64,000 nt of DNA, from assembly GCA_022385805.1 (NCBI GenBank), contig MU277704.1:179026-243025 (forward strand), in the 5' to 3' direction. The notes beneath the pieces were generated by a model that was given only the letters and a program-made list of their open reading frames with translations, ran no database searches and had not been told where the DNA came from. The position numbers and the translations under genes were made by a program. Below are positions 11,241 through 23,867 of this stretch, one piece after another (within the stretch, counting starts at the first letter, position 1; each line of letters opens with the position of its first letter). Source of the DNA: Pilatotrama ljubarskyi. Its lineage: Eukaryota; Basidiomycota; Agaricomycetes; Polyporales; Polyporaceae.

Positions 11241-14200
11241 TCACTTGTGCGCATTCACCACATCCCTCAGTAACGGCCGTCCCTTCAGGATACTCTCCTC
11301 GGTAGCCCCAACGTTCTTGCTCCTCTTCACGCTCCCTTTCCCGTTGTCTTGGGCCTTTCCCGCCCTAGACGGGACGTCCGAAGCCATCTCCTCCGCTGAC
11401 CGTTTCCTCGGCATGACGCCGGAAAAGTCGTGCATGAGGTGAGCGTCCGGAGGGAGCGTCAGGATCCAGCCTCGACTGTCCATGAGCTCGAAGAACTCGG
11501 CCAGGAGCGGCGTACCCTGCAGAGTCTTGCGCGAGCCGATGATGACAAGCTTTGACCGCGCGCGGGTGAAGGAGACATTCATCCTGCGCCAGTCCTTCAC
11601 GAGCTCCCCAATCTGCGCACACAGATGAGCAACACAACCATCACCAAGCAACAAAAGAGGACATACGAAGCCATCCTCGTTCGAGCGCACCATCGAGATG
11701 ATGATGCAGTCCTTGTCCCGGCCCTGGCTGCGATCGGCAGTGAGCATCTCCAGCTCCTTGCGGTCTTGCAGCAAGTACGAGAGGAGTTTGAGCTGCTGCC
11801 TGTACAGCGAGATGACGCCGATCTGATCCTGTCCGACACCGCAGCCAAGGAGGCACTCGGTCACCTGGTAGACGAGCTCTGCTTCGACCTTGTTCTCGAC
11901 GAGATCCCCCACTCGCGAGTCGCGTGCAGGGACCTGGTCCGTGTCGACAAAGACCGCCTTGCAGCTGTAGATGTTGTGGTCTCGTGAGTCTGAAGCCAAC
12001 GCTGGCCGCCACCAAGGCCTACCTCTCGCTCACGAGCTTCTTCATCCAGCAACCGGTCTCTTGACACCTCGACTTCGTATGCAAGAAGCTCAAGAATTTC
12101 TCGTTTGGTAGCGACAGGGTGCGTCGAGCGACCTCGTCCGAGCCGCACTTCAGGCGGTCGCTGTAGATGAGCTTGTTCGAAAGCAGCATGATGTCTGAGT
12201 TCATGCGATATTGGTGGGTCAGGTCGACCACGGCTTCTGGATGCGCGTCGGAGAGTCGCCGGAAGAGCGAGACCTCGAGACCCCCTTTCCGCGCTGCCTT
12301 GTTCCTGACCTGCAAGGGAGATTGAACCCTGACACTCCAGTAAGAACAAAGGGCTTACCAGAGGAGGCAGCTGGAAATGGTCGCCGACGAGGACGAATTT
12401 TTCGGCAAACCGTAGAGGGCCGAGGCAGGTGGGCAACGTGATCTGAGAGGCCTCGTCGACGATGCAGTAATCAAAGGTTCGTCTGGAGAACAGCGGGCTG
12501 GTGGGCACAAAGGTTAAGGAATCGCTTTCGCGGGAGACGTCACGGCGCAGCCTACTTACTGGTCGATAGAAAGACAGGTCGTCGCGACGACGGGCGGAGA
12601 CATGACCTGCTGTTCCAGTTGTTCAATCGTCTTGGCAAGCGGTCTCGCAGCCAGGGTATGCTTCTGAATGGCGGGATGGATCTAGGACGCAGTGGGTGGA
12701 TTAGAGAGTGAAGCGTGGTGGAAAGAGGACCGCGTACCTTGTCGAGATTTCCTAGGCGCAGGATTCCGAAGTCCGCATCGTCCAGCTTCGACAAGATCGT
12801 GTCGACAGCCGAGTGCGTGTACGACGAGAGCAAAACCGTCTTGCCGGCTTTCACGAGCTCCTTGATTATGGCAGCGATCACCGTCGTCTTCCCCGTCCCA
12901 GGCATACCCAACACGAGCGCATAGTCCTGTGCACAGAGCACCTTGCGCAAGGCGCGCCGCTGGTCGTCATTCAACTGCCTCGTCACCTCCGCCGAGACCG
13001 TCACTAGGTTGTCATCTGAGAAGCGCGGCTTCGCGAGGTTCACGACGAGTTCGAGACGGCGCGAATCACCGCCCGCATAGAACAGCTGCGCGAGGTTGTC
13101 CCGTATGCGGCCCATCCCGCCGAACAGTTCGTCCTTGTCGATGCGGAACACCACCTGGTCCATGAACCCGCCCCGCTTGTGACATAACCGGTCCGCAATG
13201 AGACCCTCGTCTAGTTCGTGGTCGACACCAACGACCGCCGCATCGGGCTCGAGCTCCGTGACGAATCCCCGAGCCAGAGCGAGCAAATCGGGCTCGACTG
13301 ACACGGTCACTGCGTCCCCGACGGATATGTGCCCGCTGAGCAAAGACGCGCCTCCCGAGCCACTTCTCACGAAGCGGTAGGTCCATTGGTGAATCTTGCG
13401 CTCCTTCTGAGTGGTGGGCTTCATCGAAGCTTGAGGGCGATACGACGCGTCGATGATCATCCGGCCGAAGCATTTGCCCTTCTCTTCGCGCTCGTCTGCA
13501 GACATCGTCCATAACTCCTTCCTGAAGCGCACGAGGTCCTTCTCTTCAAGAGAGATGAGGGCTTCCCACTGCTTGAAGAAGGCGGCCTGCTCGCGCGTGA
13601 GATGGCCAGTCTTCAGGTCGTAGATGTCCGCGATCTCCGAGTCACAATCGTCTGTCTCTTCCACGGCCTGCAAGATCCACATTAGAGACCTGCAGCTCAC
13701 ACTGGAGAGTGAAGTAGACGTACCTTGCGGTACAGCATGCAAGTATCCAGTACGTAGCACTTGCCACAAACCCTTCTATCGTCAGCAGAAGGGGGCAAGA
13801 ATTGTTCGACCTCTGGGACCATGCCCCATTCATCCAGTTCCTCGTCCTCCAACCCCGATAGTTGAGCTGTCGCCCTGAGCCTGCGCATCATGTACCCCGC
13901 CATCTCGTTCCTTAGAACCAGCAATGCTCGGATCTCGTTCCTTGCAGCGGGAACGCGGACGACCTCCTCGCTCTGGGTGTAATACAGCAGACCACTGGGC
14001 ACGTCCGTCCCGTACCGCTCAGCCATGAGAAGGGTATAGAGCATGGTCTGTGCGCGATGCTCCATCCCGGCCACGGCGCGACCCGTCTTGATCTCGAAGG
14101 GCATGGGCGACGAGTGCTTCTTGACTTGAGGTGCGGTGCGCGCGAAGGGTGTACTCGCATCGTCGACGTCGTGCACCACAGCTTCTACTGACGCGTCGAT

Positions 14201-15605
14201 TTTTCCCTTGAGACCATAAGTTGGCGACCATATGTCTTCTTCCACATCGTAGAGCTTTGATATTGCCAGGAGAGACGTTTCGCCGCGCCCCGCTCTGGTG
14301 TTCGTCAAGAACGCCTCGGGCTATATAAAGTGTTGACACGGCGACATCGAGAGAGAGTAGGACGCCTACCTTCGGTGCTGAGGCCATATACTTCTCCGCG
14401 AAGACCTTAAGACCCTTCGCCCTCGTCTTGACCTCAATGATAGCCTGATCTATCCCCATGTCTATCCTCAAAAGCTCGCCCAGGCCCCGTTGGGCGACCT
14501 CTGAGATCTGCTTCTCGATGAACTTGTCGTCCCATCGAGACACGCTCAGACACGTTTGCATCACCTCATGGAGCATATTACCCCATATGAGAGATGGGGT
14601 CACATCCGAGCTCGAGCGGACCATCTGGGAGAGGAGGGGCTTCCTCAAGCACTGCGACGCATTTGAGAGAGAAGTGGCAGTCAGGAGGATGTCCGGATGG
14701 TGGATGAAGAGGTTATGCTTGGAGCAGACCGTGAGGGTCTGAGTCTGTGCATTGAGGCGAGAGTTGCCCGAGGTCGTCGTCCACTCCCCGATCACACTGA
14801 TGGTGTCCCCTGAAATTCAAAGCATGAGAGAAAGCCGAGTAATGATAGTGATGGGTACACGTACCAACGCGGACTTCTGCGCGGGACCAGTCATCACGCA
14901 GGATTACTGCGCGGGGATCCTTGGATGGCACGACGCTAACAGAAAGAACCTACGCGTATCTTATCAGCACAGAATTTGCTCAGGTCGGATACAGTGGCTA
15001 AGCGAGGCCAGAGGCGAAGGCGCGACACACGCCTGCTGGCTAGCCAGCTAGGGGAAGGATAGTGCAGAGCTCAGATAGGGCAAAGAGTTACCTTCTCGAA
15101 GCGGCCGGAAGCAAACCGATCCTCGACGGCCTTCACGATGCAACGTGTAGCCGGATCACGTTTGCTCTTGTCTTCGGACACGCTGAACCTGGAGCGCTGA
15201 GGAGAACGCGTCAGACTTTTGTTTGACTGCAAGAGAGGGAATGGCTTGTACCTTGGGTCTCACAGGACTGCTCTTGCGAGGCGTGAGACAGTCAGAGTTC
15301 ATGTCGTCCCAGTCCCAATCTTCGACGCCGTCCATGAGAGCATCAAAGTCAACGTTCTCCGCCACATACACCGGGTGCGGGCGTTTTGGCGAGTGGACCA
15401 CTGGGGCGGGCCTCGCGTGCACTCCGCGAAGCGAGCCATTGAACTTGGACGCGCGTGGAGGCGTGCGTGGCTTGGGAGCGGTGGCGCGTGGACGCGAGGG
15501 GGAGGACGAGGGAAGGGGGCGCGAGAGAGGTGCGCTGTCGAACTCGGAGAAGAGGGAGTCGAGGAAGTTGGCCTCCTCCACCTCTGTCCTCGACACTGGC
15601 GGCAT
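11241..15605 (-). CDS. DNA2: DNA2 nuclease/helicase (Okazaki fragment and DNA end processing)
   Basis: DNA2 is an ATP-dependent helicase with a RecB-like nuclease that trims long flaps during lagging-strand synthesis and resects double-strand breaks. The start is ATG 15605 ([14 protein letters not shown]) with a disordered Ser/Pro-rich N-terminus. An OB-fold-like part ([27 protein letters not shown]) precedes the nuclease. That domain shows [10 protein letters not shown] (catalytic Asp) and PFEIKTGRA (Glu and Lys). One Fe-S cysteine sits in [14 protein letters not shown] and three in [10 protein letters not shown]. The SF1 helicase follows: QRRALRKVL, Walker [30 protein letters not shown] (Walker B), [31 protein letters not shown] and [11 protein letters not shown]. 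The Lys-rich tail ends DVVNAHK-stop. Roughly ten short introns occur. All catalytic and cluster residues I looked for are present. Confidence 0.95.
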
Positions 15606-16317
15606 GGTCCCCTGTGCTGGCTGGTGTCGGAGTCGTGGTGGACGCGTGTGTGCCAGCGCTTCACGTCAACAGCGCGCTCGCGTTCTTTGCCGCTGTTGTT
15701 TGTTATGGGCGCGATCACGTGAATCGCTCCCCTCCGACTGCATGGAGAAACACCGGCAACATCATCGCCAGCTCCAGACCCTCCGACCGTACATGTCCTG
15801 GTTCATTGGCGAGACATTGCATCTTTGGTGGCAACACAAACGCTGAGGCGCCCTGACACTGTCAATGGTCCTGCTATCTGAGGACCTCTGTCTTGGGGGT
15901 GCATCATGCATGCCCTGACTCCTTCAGATCTCGCGGACAAGGGTTTGTTGTAAATGTGCCACACAACATTTCCTCATTCTTGCACCGAACGGCTTTAGTG
16001 TGCAACAAAACAATTTGACGTGGATTCGGTATCTGGGCATGGGTAGTCACGACATAGTCGTTGGACGTAGAGGGTTCGTAACAGGGCTCGTATCATGCAT
16101 TTCGTTTATCATCATGTGTCTCGGTTTATAACAGCATTATCACAACATTGGCATGGTCGGCCCAAAGGCACGACCAGCGCTGTCGAAAGAGCGACGTGAA
16201 CGAAGGGAGGACGCCGAAAGCAACCGCTCCCCGTCGAACAAGCCGGCTTCCCTCGTGCTCTTTCGCACTTTGTGTCAACGACACAAAGGCCATGCGAGCA
16301 AACATGGGAATGTCCTG
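15606..16317. other. DNA2 upstream region
   Basis: About 710 bp upstream of DNA2. The first 150 bp should be its promoter. Between about 15940 and 16010 there are short palindromic pieces (ttgttgtaaatgtg / cacacaacattt), too short to call an element. No coding exon is supported. Confidence 0.4.
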
Positions 16318-16667
16318 CTACGTGTCAGCATGGTCGGGGTGATGGAGCAGATCGAACGACATACCATTGACACGACACTGCAGGTTCGGTACAGCAGGCA
16401 TGGTCCCAATGTACGCATCGGGGACAAACAAGGCGTGAAGGCATACTGTAAATTTGCCAAGAAGCGCCTCACCTGTGTGACAAACATGCGCGAAGGTGGC
16501 TGATATTCTGTTTGCTCACCTTTCGACTTCAGATAATAGTTTGGCAGTGGCAGACCCTCCGGCTCATAGATGAGTGACACCGGAGAAAGGGTTGCCGCAA
16601 GCCAGCTCGTCCCTTGACGTCGGAGGACACACGGACACTTGCCAGGTCGGGAGGGACTTCTGCTCAT
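16318..16667 (-). CDS. Small two-exon orphan protein, about 100 residues
   Basis: The minus strand between 16667 and 16318 splices into one continuous reading frame. Exon 1 runs from ATG 16667 (MSRSPSRPGKCPC) through TLSPVSLIYEPEGLPLPNYY to base 16520. A GTGAGC donor and ACACAG acceptor bound a 47 bp intron (16519-16473). Exon 2 (16472-16318) reads EALLGKFTVCLHALFVPDAY, then MPAVPNLQCRVNGMSFDLLH, and ends at TAG. The two exons sum to 303 bases, exactly 101 codons. I do not recognise the family, and no signal peptide or membrane span is evident. The unspliced strand would hide this gene because the intron is short and open. It may be a genuine small gene or a conserved fragment of a decayed one. 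Confidence 0.4.
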
Positions 16668-17094
16668 GGCGCAATCTATGCATCCACAAGTCCATGCCGC
16701 ATTCACCTACCATCCTATAAGCAGTCAGACACGCACCCTGCGGTCATGACGCAACAGCGATGCAAACGCAGCAGTCATGCAGAGCTGAGTACGCACACGC
16801 CCAGGGCACGAGACCTCTCAGTATAATCATGTGACATTCACGTGACCCCGTCTAGCGACCCTCGATCAGAGGTTGCCATACGAGGACGTGGTCACCGGTC
16901 AGTGACTACAGTACATATGAGCTACATGAACAAACAGAGCAGCCAGAGGGTGCTCAGCGCTCATCTCCAAGGAGACGGAACACACTTGGTGGTTATACTG
17001 CACATTACTTATTACAGATATATATCTATCCAGTGTCGTAAAAATAAGCACGAAGCAAAGCACGAAATCAGTAGTAGAACATATGCTTGTTTTA
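16668..17094. other. Intergenic, no feature seen
   Basis: About 430 bp between the small orphan (start at 16667, minus) and the stop of the WDR59-like gene (17095, minus). An A/T-richer part around 17000-17090 is probably the 3' UTR of the WDR59-like gene. Nothing else is visible. Confidence 0.4.
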
Positions 17095-20000
17095 TCATGC
17101 ACCCTGCATGATAGGAGACAGCACGACCATGCCGTCCGACAACGGCTCGAAAGTAGGTAGCGCGCAGAAGCAGCCGCATCCGGTCGCACAAGCTGGGTCT
17201 CCCCGCGCTTTCCAGCACTTCATGTGGTTCACATGAAGGCACTTGGAGCACACATGGAAGAGCCCTGTAAAACGGTCAGTCTGAGTCGACCTCACGCGAT
17301 GAGTCAACGTACCTTTGATCGCCAAGCGACATATTGAGCAACGAGCAGGCAGACGACTTCCGCAAGGCGCGCAGATCGTGACACCAGCTTCGCCCTCGTG
17401 ACCGCACTTCTCGCAAGGGCGAAGGTAGCCTACGCATACCGATCAGAAAAGACCAAGACATCGCCTTCAGGGGTCACTGACCTACAGGCGACGAGTACAG
17501 CGTCTCGTCAGCGATAGTAGTATCCCCGGCCAGCGCTCGGATGTCGCTCTCCACGAGCTTCATCAGCTCGCTTCGCTTCACAGGGAGCTCCCAAGCGAGC
17601 AGCATCTCCGCATAAGAGAGGACATGGCACAGAAGCTGGCTGCGTAACTCCGCGGACAAGAACGGTCTGCGAATCATGAACGACACTCGTCAGATATCAT
17701 GCCTGCCTACGAGTGCGCAGAGACTCACGTAGACGGCCTCGCCTCCGCCGCCGCATGGAACGTGATACGCCTCTTCTCCGAGATCGGCGCCCCGCGAGTG
17801 ACCACTTGAGAGAACGTCGGCCGCCTCTTGGACGCGTACATCATGCCAGATATGACTGAAGAGCCCGACGTCCCCCACGAAGAGTTCGCGATAGGCGAGT
17901 TAGACGACTGACGCACTGACTCGCGTTTGATCGTTGCTCGTCGGTTGCCCGTGTATGTCGCCTGCTGCTGTTTTCCACCTTCAGGAGTGGTCGCCGACGC
18001 CGTCTTCACACCTATAGTGCATCGTCAACGAGGCACAGCACAAAGAGGCGCACAGACACGAACCAGATACAAACTGCCGCACACCGCTGTTATAGATCAA
18101 ACTCGACCACGATCCCTTTGATGAGGAAGGGGAAGCCATAGCAGGCGCATGCCCTCCCGGGGTATGCATCGGGGTCGGAGACTGGGAAGTGTCGGGCGAG
18201 AGAGGGCTGCCCTGCCTTTGCCGACGAGGGTCGAAGTACTCAAGACTTATCTTCCGTGACGCGATGAGACCCCCAGGCGACGGCGAGACCGATGAGATCC
18301 GCGTCCGTCCACTGGGCTGTTCCTCCGTTTCTACGTGGAGAGTTGAGGTAAGAATATCCATACGCCACTGCACGCAACGCACCTAACGGGAAAGTGCGCA
18401 GAAGCAGGACCGACAGGAAAACAAGCATCTGGATATTCCGCTCTGCCAAAAGCTCCTCGTAACTGTAAGAAGTCAGCGCCCGCCACCTTCCGGCCGTGAG
18501 ATCAACTCACAGCTTCATTCCCAATGCAGCGATCAAAGGGTTCACGACGCCATGCGTCAGTGAGACCTTATCATCCGAATTCCTACTGGCGAGGACCTGC
18601 AGCATCTTGAACACCCTCTCATGATCGTTCCTCCCGAGCGTCCGGGCAATTCCTGCATTCAGAGCGTATATCTCGGGCAAGTCTCCTTTCAAAAGATAGG
18701 CGGCAGCCGCGCCTGTATCCGGTAGCCCAAGCAAGCTCTCGGGGCTCTTGATATACACCGTATACACGCTGCTCCGCCTCGTAGCCAACAACGAGTACTG
18801 CGAAGGTATGTCCTCGATCTGGCGCGACTGGTCTGACACGCGTCGGGGCTTGCTCGACGACTGCGAGCCGTACGAGGAAAACATGAATAGACTGTCCATG
18901 ATCCGCAGCACGTTGTCCACGTTGTTCGCGTCTTCGCCCCGCTTGCGCTCGACTGACTGGGGCTGACGATCATGAGCTGCGGACGTCAGGCGGCGCACTG
19001 CATCCGAGAGCAGCGCAGGCGACTGAAAGATCCGCGGCGCAGCGTCCGGATGGCGGGAAGCCACAGAGGGAGATAGAGAGATCTCGCGCAGGGGGTTGCG
19101 CACGATACGCGGGGGAGCGTTGTCGAAGCAGACCAGTTGGCCTAGAATGCGTAATCAGTCATAACGATAGGTCAAGGATACCCGGACCCACCATTTGCGC
19201 TGAAGACACCCTGAGAGGTCCTAGGCTCAGCCAGATTCTTGTCGTTTCTCAACGAGGCGAACGCATTGTCCGACTTCTTCGTCGCGCTTGCCTCATCCTC
19301 AGACGAGGACTCGGAGTCGATCGCAGCGTGGCGTGCGCTGTCCTCTAGCTGGTCACCAAACAGCAGGAACCTGAGACACTTCTCCAAGCATGGCCTCTGC
19401 GTCTCACGAATCTCTCGCAACCTACGCAAAATGTAGGCGCGCTGCTTCATTGAGATCAAAGGACTCCGCTCTAAGTCAACGCCCGGGATACCGTACGGGT
19501 TGTTGAGTTGCGAATAATCGCGCGGGAAAGTGAACGTCACCCGCAGGAATACAGACGTGGATTCGCCCCATGGACCCTGGAGGCCGAACGTACAAGTCCG
19601 CTTCTTGAAGTCGGCCTGGCATCAAAGGATCAATATCTCATCATCCATGGATTGTCTCGGAATGCACCTTCTCGAGCTTGAGCTTTGGGGAGTTCAGCTT
19701 GTTCACAGCAGACGTGATCCTATCGAGTTGCTGGTCAGCACGCAAATGAGCCGGCAAGCAGCCCCGACGAACTCCTCATTCAGCAATAGCGAAGGCTCGG
19801 TGTACTGCTCCTCGCCCCTATCCCTGCTCAACTCCCTGTCTTGTGTCCTCGAGGCCCGCGACATTGAATGATCCAATGCAGACGCCGGCCTTGAGTTCGA
19901 GCTGAGCCTCGAGACGGTCCCGCTATGTCCCCCGCTTCCCCGACCGGAGCTCACATCGCGGGGTTGCTCGACCTTGACGCCGGACTGCCATTGTAACTGC

Positions 20001-21893
20001 GAGATGGGCTTCGAGCGTCCGCCCGCAAAAGGGCCGCGACTCATCGTCCCGGGCGTTGCACCATCCTTCACGCTCGTCCCCACAGGTGGTATGGCGAGCG
20101 GCCGCGAGCGCTGTGTGCGCTCAGACCTATCATCCCGTCCTGCATCGGAGGTCTTCCTGCGCCCTGCAGACTCACGATTCGTGAAGCCCAGAGTGTGCGG
20201 TGGAGGTGCTCTCACTCCCGCCAGTATCCCTCGGTAGCCGATAGGCGCAGACAGCGTGGGCGGCAGGTCGTTACCGATCGGCGGATTACTGAAGGACACT
20301 TTCGCATTGCGTCGGTGAGAAGCTATGGTCATAGTCCTCGTTGGGGTCGTCCCAGCTTTCTAAAAGCACAGTGTCAGAACCTGTACAGGCGACAAGGAAC
20401 CCAGGGCGCACCTGTATCACGTCTGTCTCGACCGGCCAGAACCTCAAAGTCTTGTCCTTGGACCATGTGATGAGTTGGAAATCGGAGTTACCTGGTGATC
20501 CTGGATCAGTCAATGTACTCTGCGTGTTCATGTTTGCATACCCTCTCCGCCCCTCCGCCATACGAACTCCTTCACCACGTCGGTATGGCCTTCGAACTTG
20601 GTGATGGGAGTTGTGGTATCCTCGTAAGCGTACATCTCAAGCGCCGTCTCGCCTCGTTGAGGGAGGCTCAGCACGCCCTGGCCGAACGGCAGGTCTCGGG
20701 CGCGCCAGACCGGATACGACGTGTTTATGACAATGTTGGGCTGCGCGTCGTGAGTATCCCAGACCTTGATCGTCTTGTCCAGGGAACAAGTGACCAGCTC
20801 GTTACGCCTGTCATGGGCCCAGTCAATTCCGTAGATCTTGGCGCTATGCTCTCGTATCCGCTGAATCGGTAGCGATCCTTTCTTCAGGCAGAGCGTTAGA
20901 GGACAATAGGAGTGTATAGGGCAGTCATACTCGTCTGTCCCAGATGAGAACCTCGTTTGAATGAGAGGACGCGATGATATTTCCGTCCACACGATTCCAT
21001 TTGACCTGTGTACCTCCGGCTGAGGGCTGCATAAGCAATGTTACAAGAATCCGTAGATATGCTACTTACGGCCGAAGGCGCATAATCCTTTGGGGTAGAT
21101 GTCAGAGTACTGGTCAACACTCCTTGCCGTGCTGCTCACCCATGACAGGCTTCTGGACAGTCCGCAAGTCCCAGGCCCACAACCAGGAGTCGATGCCCGT
21201 GCTTATAACTATGTCGGGCTCGATGGTATGCCAGTTGATATCCGTGATAGCACGATAGTGGGAGCGTAGAACGTGCTCAATAGACGTCCGGCCACCCAGA
21301 AACAGGTTCCAAATCAAGCTACAAGACATGTTTGTGAGTAGACGGGCATCCATCAAGGCAAGGACATACAGCTTCTCGCTTGAAGTAGACACAATGTACT
21401 CGTTGTGAGAGAGATGTGGATTCCACTGCACATCGGCTACATCCCAAGTACCTCCTTGAGGAAGAAATCTGCGGGCGAACGTCAGCTACATTTATTCGCG
21501 TAGGATGAGATAGCGTACCGCGGAAGCTGGTATGGAGTTTCTAGGTCGATGATATAGAGCCCTTTCCGACTAGAGGAATATGGCATCGTGAGACCGCGCC
21601 CTACGAAACACATGAAGCACCACGTACGACGCCAATACTATGTCCCTGTAATCCGGACTTATGCTCATCTGCATTCATTCTCAGCCTCTGGAATGTCGCA
21701 ATTGCTCGCAGTTCGTTGCACTCACATTACCGACGGCGTCGCCCATGGCGACCTTCATGTCAATCTCCATGCTCCCCTTCAGATTGGTGTCCTCTTCTGG
21801 AGAAGGCGGTGCTCCGACATCCGGACGAATAGTAGCTGTCGAGCCGGGCATCCCAGGGAAAGGGTGTGACCCCATGAAGGACCGTTCCTCCAT
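17095..21893 (-). CDS. WDR59/Mtc5-like subunit of the SEA (GATOR2) complex
   Basis: WDR59 (yeast Mtc5/Sea3) is a vacuole-associated SEACAT/GATOR2 subunit that relays amino-acid status to TORC1. The likely start is ATG 21893 (MEERSFMGSHPFPG). The N-terminal WD40 part includes MSISPDYRDIVLA, RKGLYIIDLETPYQLPRFL, GGTWDVADVQWNPH, EYIVSTSSEKL, HYRAITDINWH, ISTGIDSWLWAWDLR and HSAKIYGIDWAHDRRNELVT followed by SLDKTIKVWD. A long Ser/Arg-rich linker follows. The RWD domain shows LLNEEF and VTFTFPRDYSQLNNPYGIP. The large alpha-helical part includes RAYILRRLREI and YAEMLLAWELP. The C-terminus has a zinc-ribbon/RING pair: CEKCGHEGEA, CAPCGS, CSICRLAIKG, then VCSKCLHVNHMKCW and CATGCGCFC, ending SPIMQGA-stop. 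At least a dozen short introns are present. The domain order WD40-RWD-RING matches WDR59 rather than WDR24 or Mios. Confidence 0.88.
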
Positions 21894-22338
21894 CACATCT
21901 CCACCTGAAGTGGTTAATTGCGCTGGGGGCCGCGTTCTTGCGTGTGTGCGTTCCGAGGCAAGCACTATACCAGGACGAAGCGGTCAAGACCAAGAGTGTC
22001 CCGTATGCTGGTGCAGTAGTCCGATGATTCAACGGAACAAGATCGCTGGTTTGGCCCGTCCTTCACAGATATCCAGTAGGAGACAGTGCGAGCTATAGCG
22101 GACGTTCCAACCTAGGCGGGCGGTGGACGCGGAACAAGCAGCCACCGACGGGCTCTCCGATCTCAGATCTCGGCTACCGTCAGACTTGCACTCATTCCGC
22201 CACTTGCATCCTCCGCAGTCACGTCTACTCTCGTCCCTGTAGTTCTTTTGGTCACACGTCCAGTCCATTCGACATAGAACAGAACACATCATGTAGGTGG
22301 CTCGTCCTACTCTGTGAACGGCCAATTGACGAGTATAG
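21894..22338. promoter_or_regulatory. Divergent promoter region of WDR59-like gene and IES6
   Basis: About 440 bp separate the WDR59-like ATG (minus) from the first IES6 exon I can support (plus). It should contain both promoters and the unresolved first exon of IES6. I could not fix that exon: in-frame ATGs are absent from the supported exon, so translation must begin further left. Confidence 0.5.
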
Positions 22339-23064
22339 GCCACCGAAGGGTTCGGGCAAACGGAAGAACACTACAGTATACAGCGATGATTCGCCAACAC
22401 CACCAGTACCTGTGCGTATCTCGCACTCTTCTGCGGCGAGAACGCACAGCTGATGTTTACTGGAGACATAGACACTCGCCGAGCAGCTCTCTTACCTGCA
22501 TAACCCGCGCCCCTTCAAAAACCCCAACTACACAAAGAATGTCAACCGGCGTACGAAGAACCTGAAGGCTGTCCTTACCCAAGAGCGCGAAAGAGAGAGG
22601 GCCGAGCGAGAGAAGAGACGTCAGGAGAGAGAAGAGAACATGGACGTGGATGGGCAGCAGGCACAGGACTTGCCCGCAGACGAGGATCTGCCCACATGTA
22701 TGTCGTTCTCCGTCTGCGGTTGTGACAACTTACTGAGGCTATTGCCAGATGCCTCGATAGAAGCCCCGCCTTCTGTGCTACCACAACGACGCTACTGCGA
22801 TATCACAGGTCTAGAGGTACAGTATACCTGTTCTTTCGCGCACGCAGATGAGGCTGAACGGCGGCCTGTAGGGGCCTTACACTGACCCTGCCACGGGCCT
22901 GAGGTACCACGATAAGAGCATCTACGAACTCATCAAGGGCCTCGTACGTGTCATGCCATCCCGGGCCCTCTCCGTATCGCGGCGCTGACCAGTATTTCCA
23001 ACAGAGTACCACAGCAGCAAAAGAATATCTATCTGCTCGCGGGGTTAACCCCATCGTCAAATGA
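22339..23064 (+). CDS. IES6: INO80 complex subunit IES6 (YL1 C-terminal domain), first exon unresolved
   Basis: IES6 is a small conserved subunit of the INO80 chromatin remodeller, working with Arp5 in nucleosome sliding. The supported exons start at 22339 after a tatag acceptor (PPKGSGKRKNTTVYSD). The next exon, at 22472, reads AEQLSYLHNPRPFKNPNYTK, then NRRTKNLKAVL and a long charged helix of Glu/Arg. The YL1_C part is split by introns: YASIEAPPSVLP, RRYCDITGLE, YTDPATGLRYHDKSIYELIK, then AAKEYLSARG, ending NPIVK-stop at 23062-23064. The block CDITGL..YTDP.TGLRYH is the family signature. Exon joins are clean GT-AG sites. The N-terminal start codon lies upstream and is not assigned. Vps72/YL1 also carries this domain but is much longer, so IES6 is favoured. 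Confidence 0.88.
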
Positions 23065-23423
23065 GCTCCTCCGAACATTGCGATACCCTGTTTGCATGTT
23101 TCATCGTCTGTAGGTGACCTGTTGTAGCATTGTATGGGATTGTAGGATATCACTCTCGCCATCCATGTACTCATGTCTGTTGCTCAGTCTGCTGCTCAGC
23201 ATGTTCGCGATGACGATATCTGCTCGTCTATATTCGAGCAGTCTGAACGTCCTCGGTACCTGTTTTCTCTTGAGCTTCAGCGTGCATCTGCGAGGGTGCG
23301 CGGCACTTCCACCGCTCAGTCGCGGTTTGTGAGAGTAGATCGTACATAACATCTAGCGCCCATATACTCCGAAAGTTTTGGTAGGCGCCCGCGTCCTGCA
23401 CCTCCGCGAGTTCGCTGCTCTCT
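23065..23423. other. Intergenic between IES6 and MITE
   Basis: About 360 bp that should hold the IES6 3' UTR. The last eight bases (23416-23423) are the left target-site duplication of the element that follows. No exon is supported. Confidence 0.45.
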
Positions 23424-23808
23424 AGGACCCATGACAATGATAGGCGAACCCTCATCCCGAAACCCCGATTTTTGGCCAGAATGTCCGGACAAAAACTGGC
23501 CATTTTCGGCGAAAGATGTCCGGACCCGCGGAGGCTTGGATGGCATTTTACTGGCCAAAGTGTCCGGTTTCGCGCAGAGGCACCGTGCGCTTCCGGCCAA
23601 AATGGGCGCTTAGCGCTCCCGCCCCGGGCGCCTGTACTGGCGCCCAGGCCTTCCGCCCGCTCTCAGACGATTTTGTCCGACAAATCGTACAAGGTTGTTG
23701 CCCGACTTGGCCTACTTTTGTCCGGATTCGCAGAGGGTTGGGGGGTTCGGACGGCCAAATTTTGTCCGGCCATGGCCTGAAGGTTCCTCTACCATTGTCA
23801 TGGGTCCT
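23424..23808. mobile_element. MITE (385 bp) with TIRs and perfect 8 bp target-site duplication
   Basis: The left end AGGACCCATGACAATGATAG (23424 on) is the inverted complement of the right end at 23781-23808; I count four differences over 28 bp. The element is flanked by TGCTCTCT at 23416-23423 and again at 23809-23816, a perfect 8 bp duplication. The interior carries at least five TGTCCGG motifs and several GGCCAAA/TTTTGGCC motifs near both ends, like subterminal transposase-binding repeats. No transposase is encoded. An 8 bp duplication fits hAT-type or KDZ-type DNA transposons, both known in basidiomycetes. It sits only 60 bp upstream of the PUF6 ATG, inside its promoter. Confidence 0.85.
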
Positions 23809-23867
23809 TGCTCTCTGTCCTCCACCAGCCACCTTCCGCCAGTCTCCCCCACTTCCGATCTTTCCAC

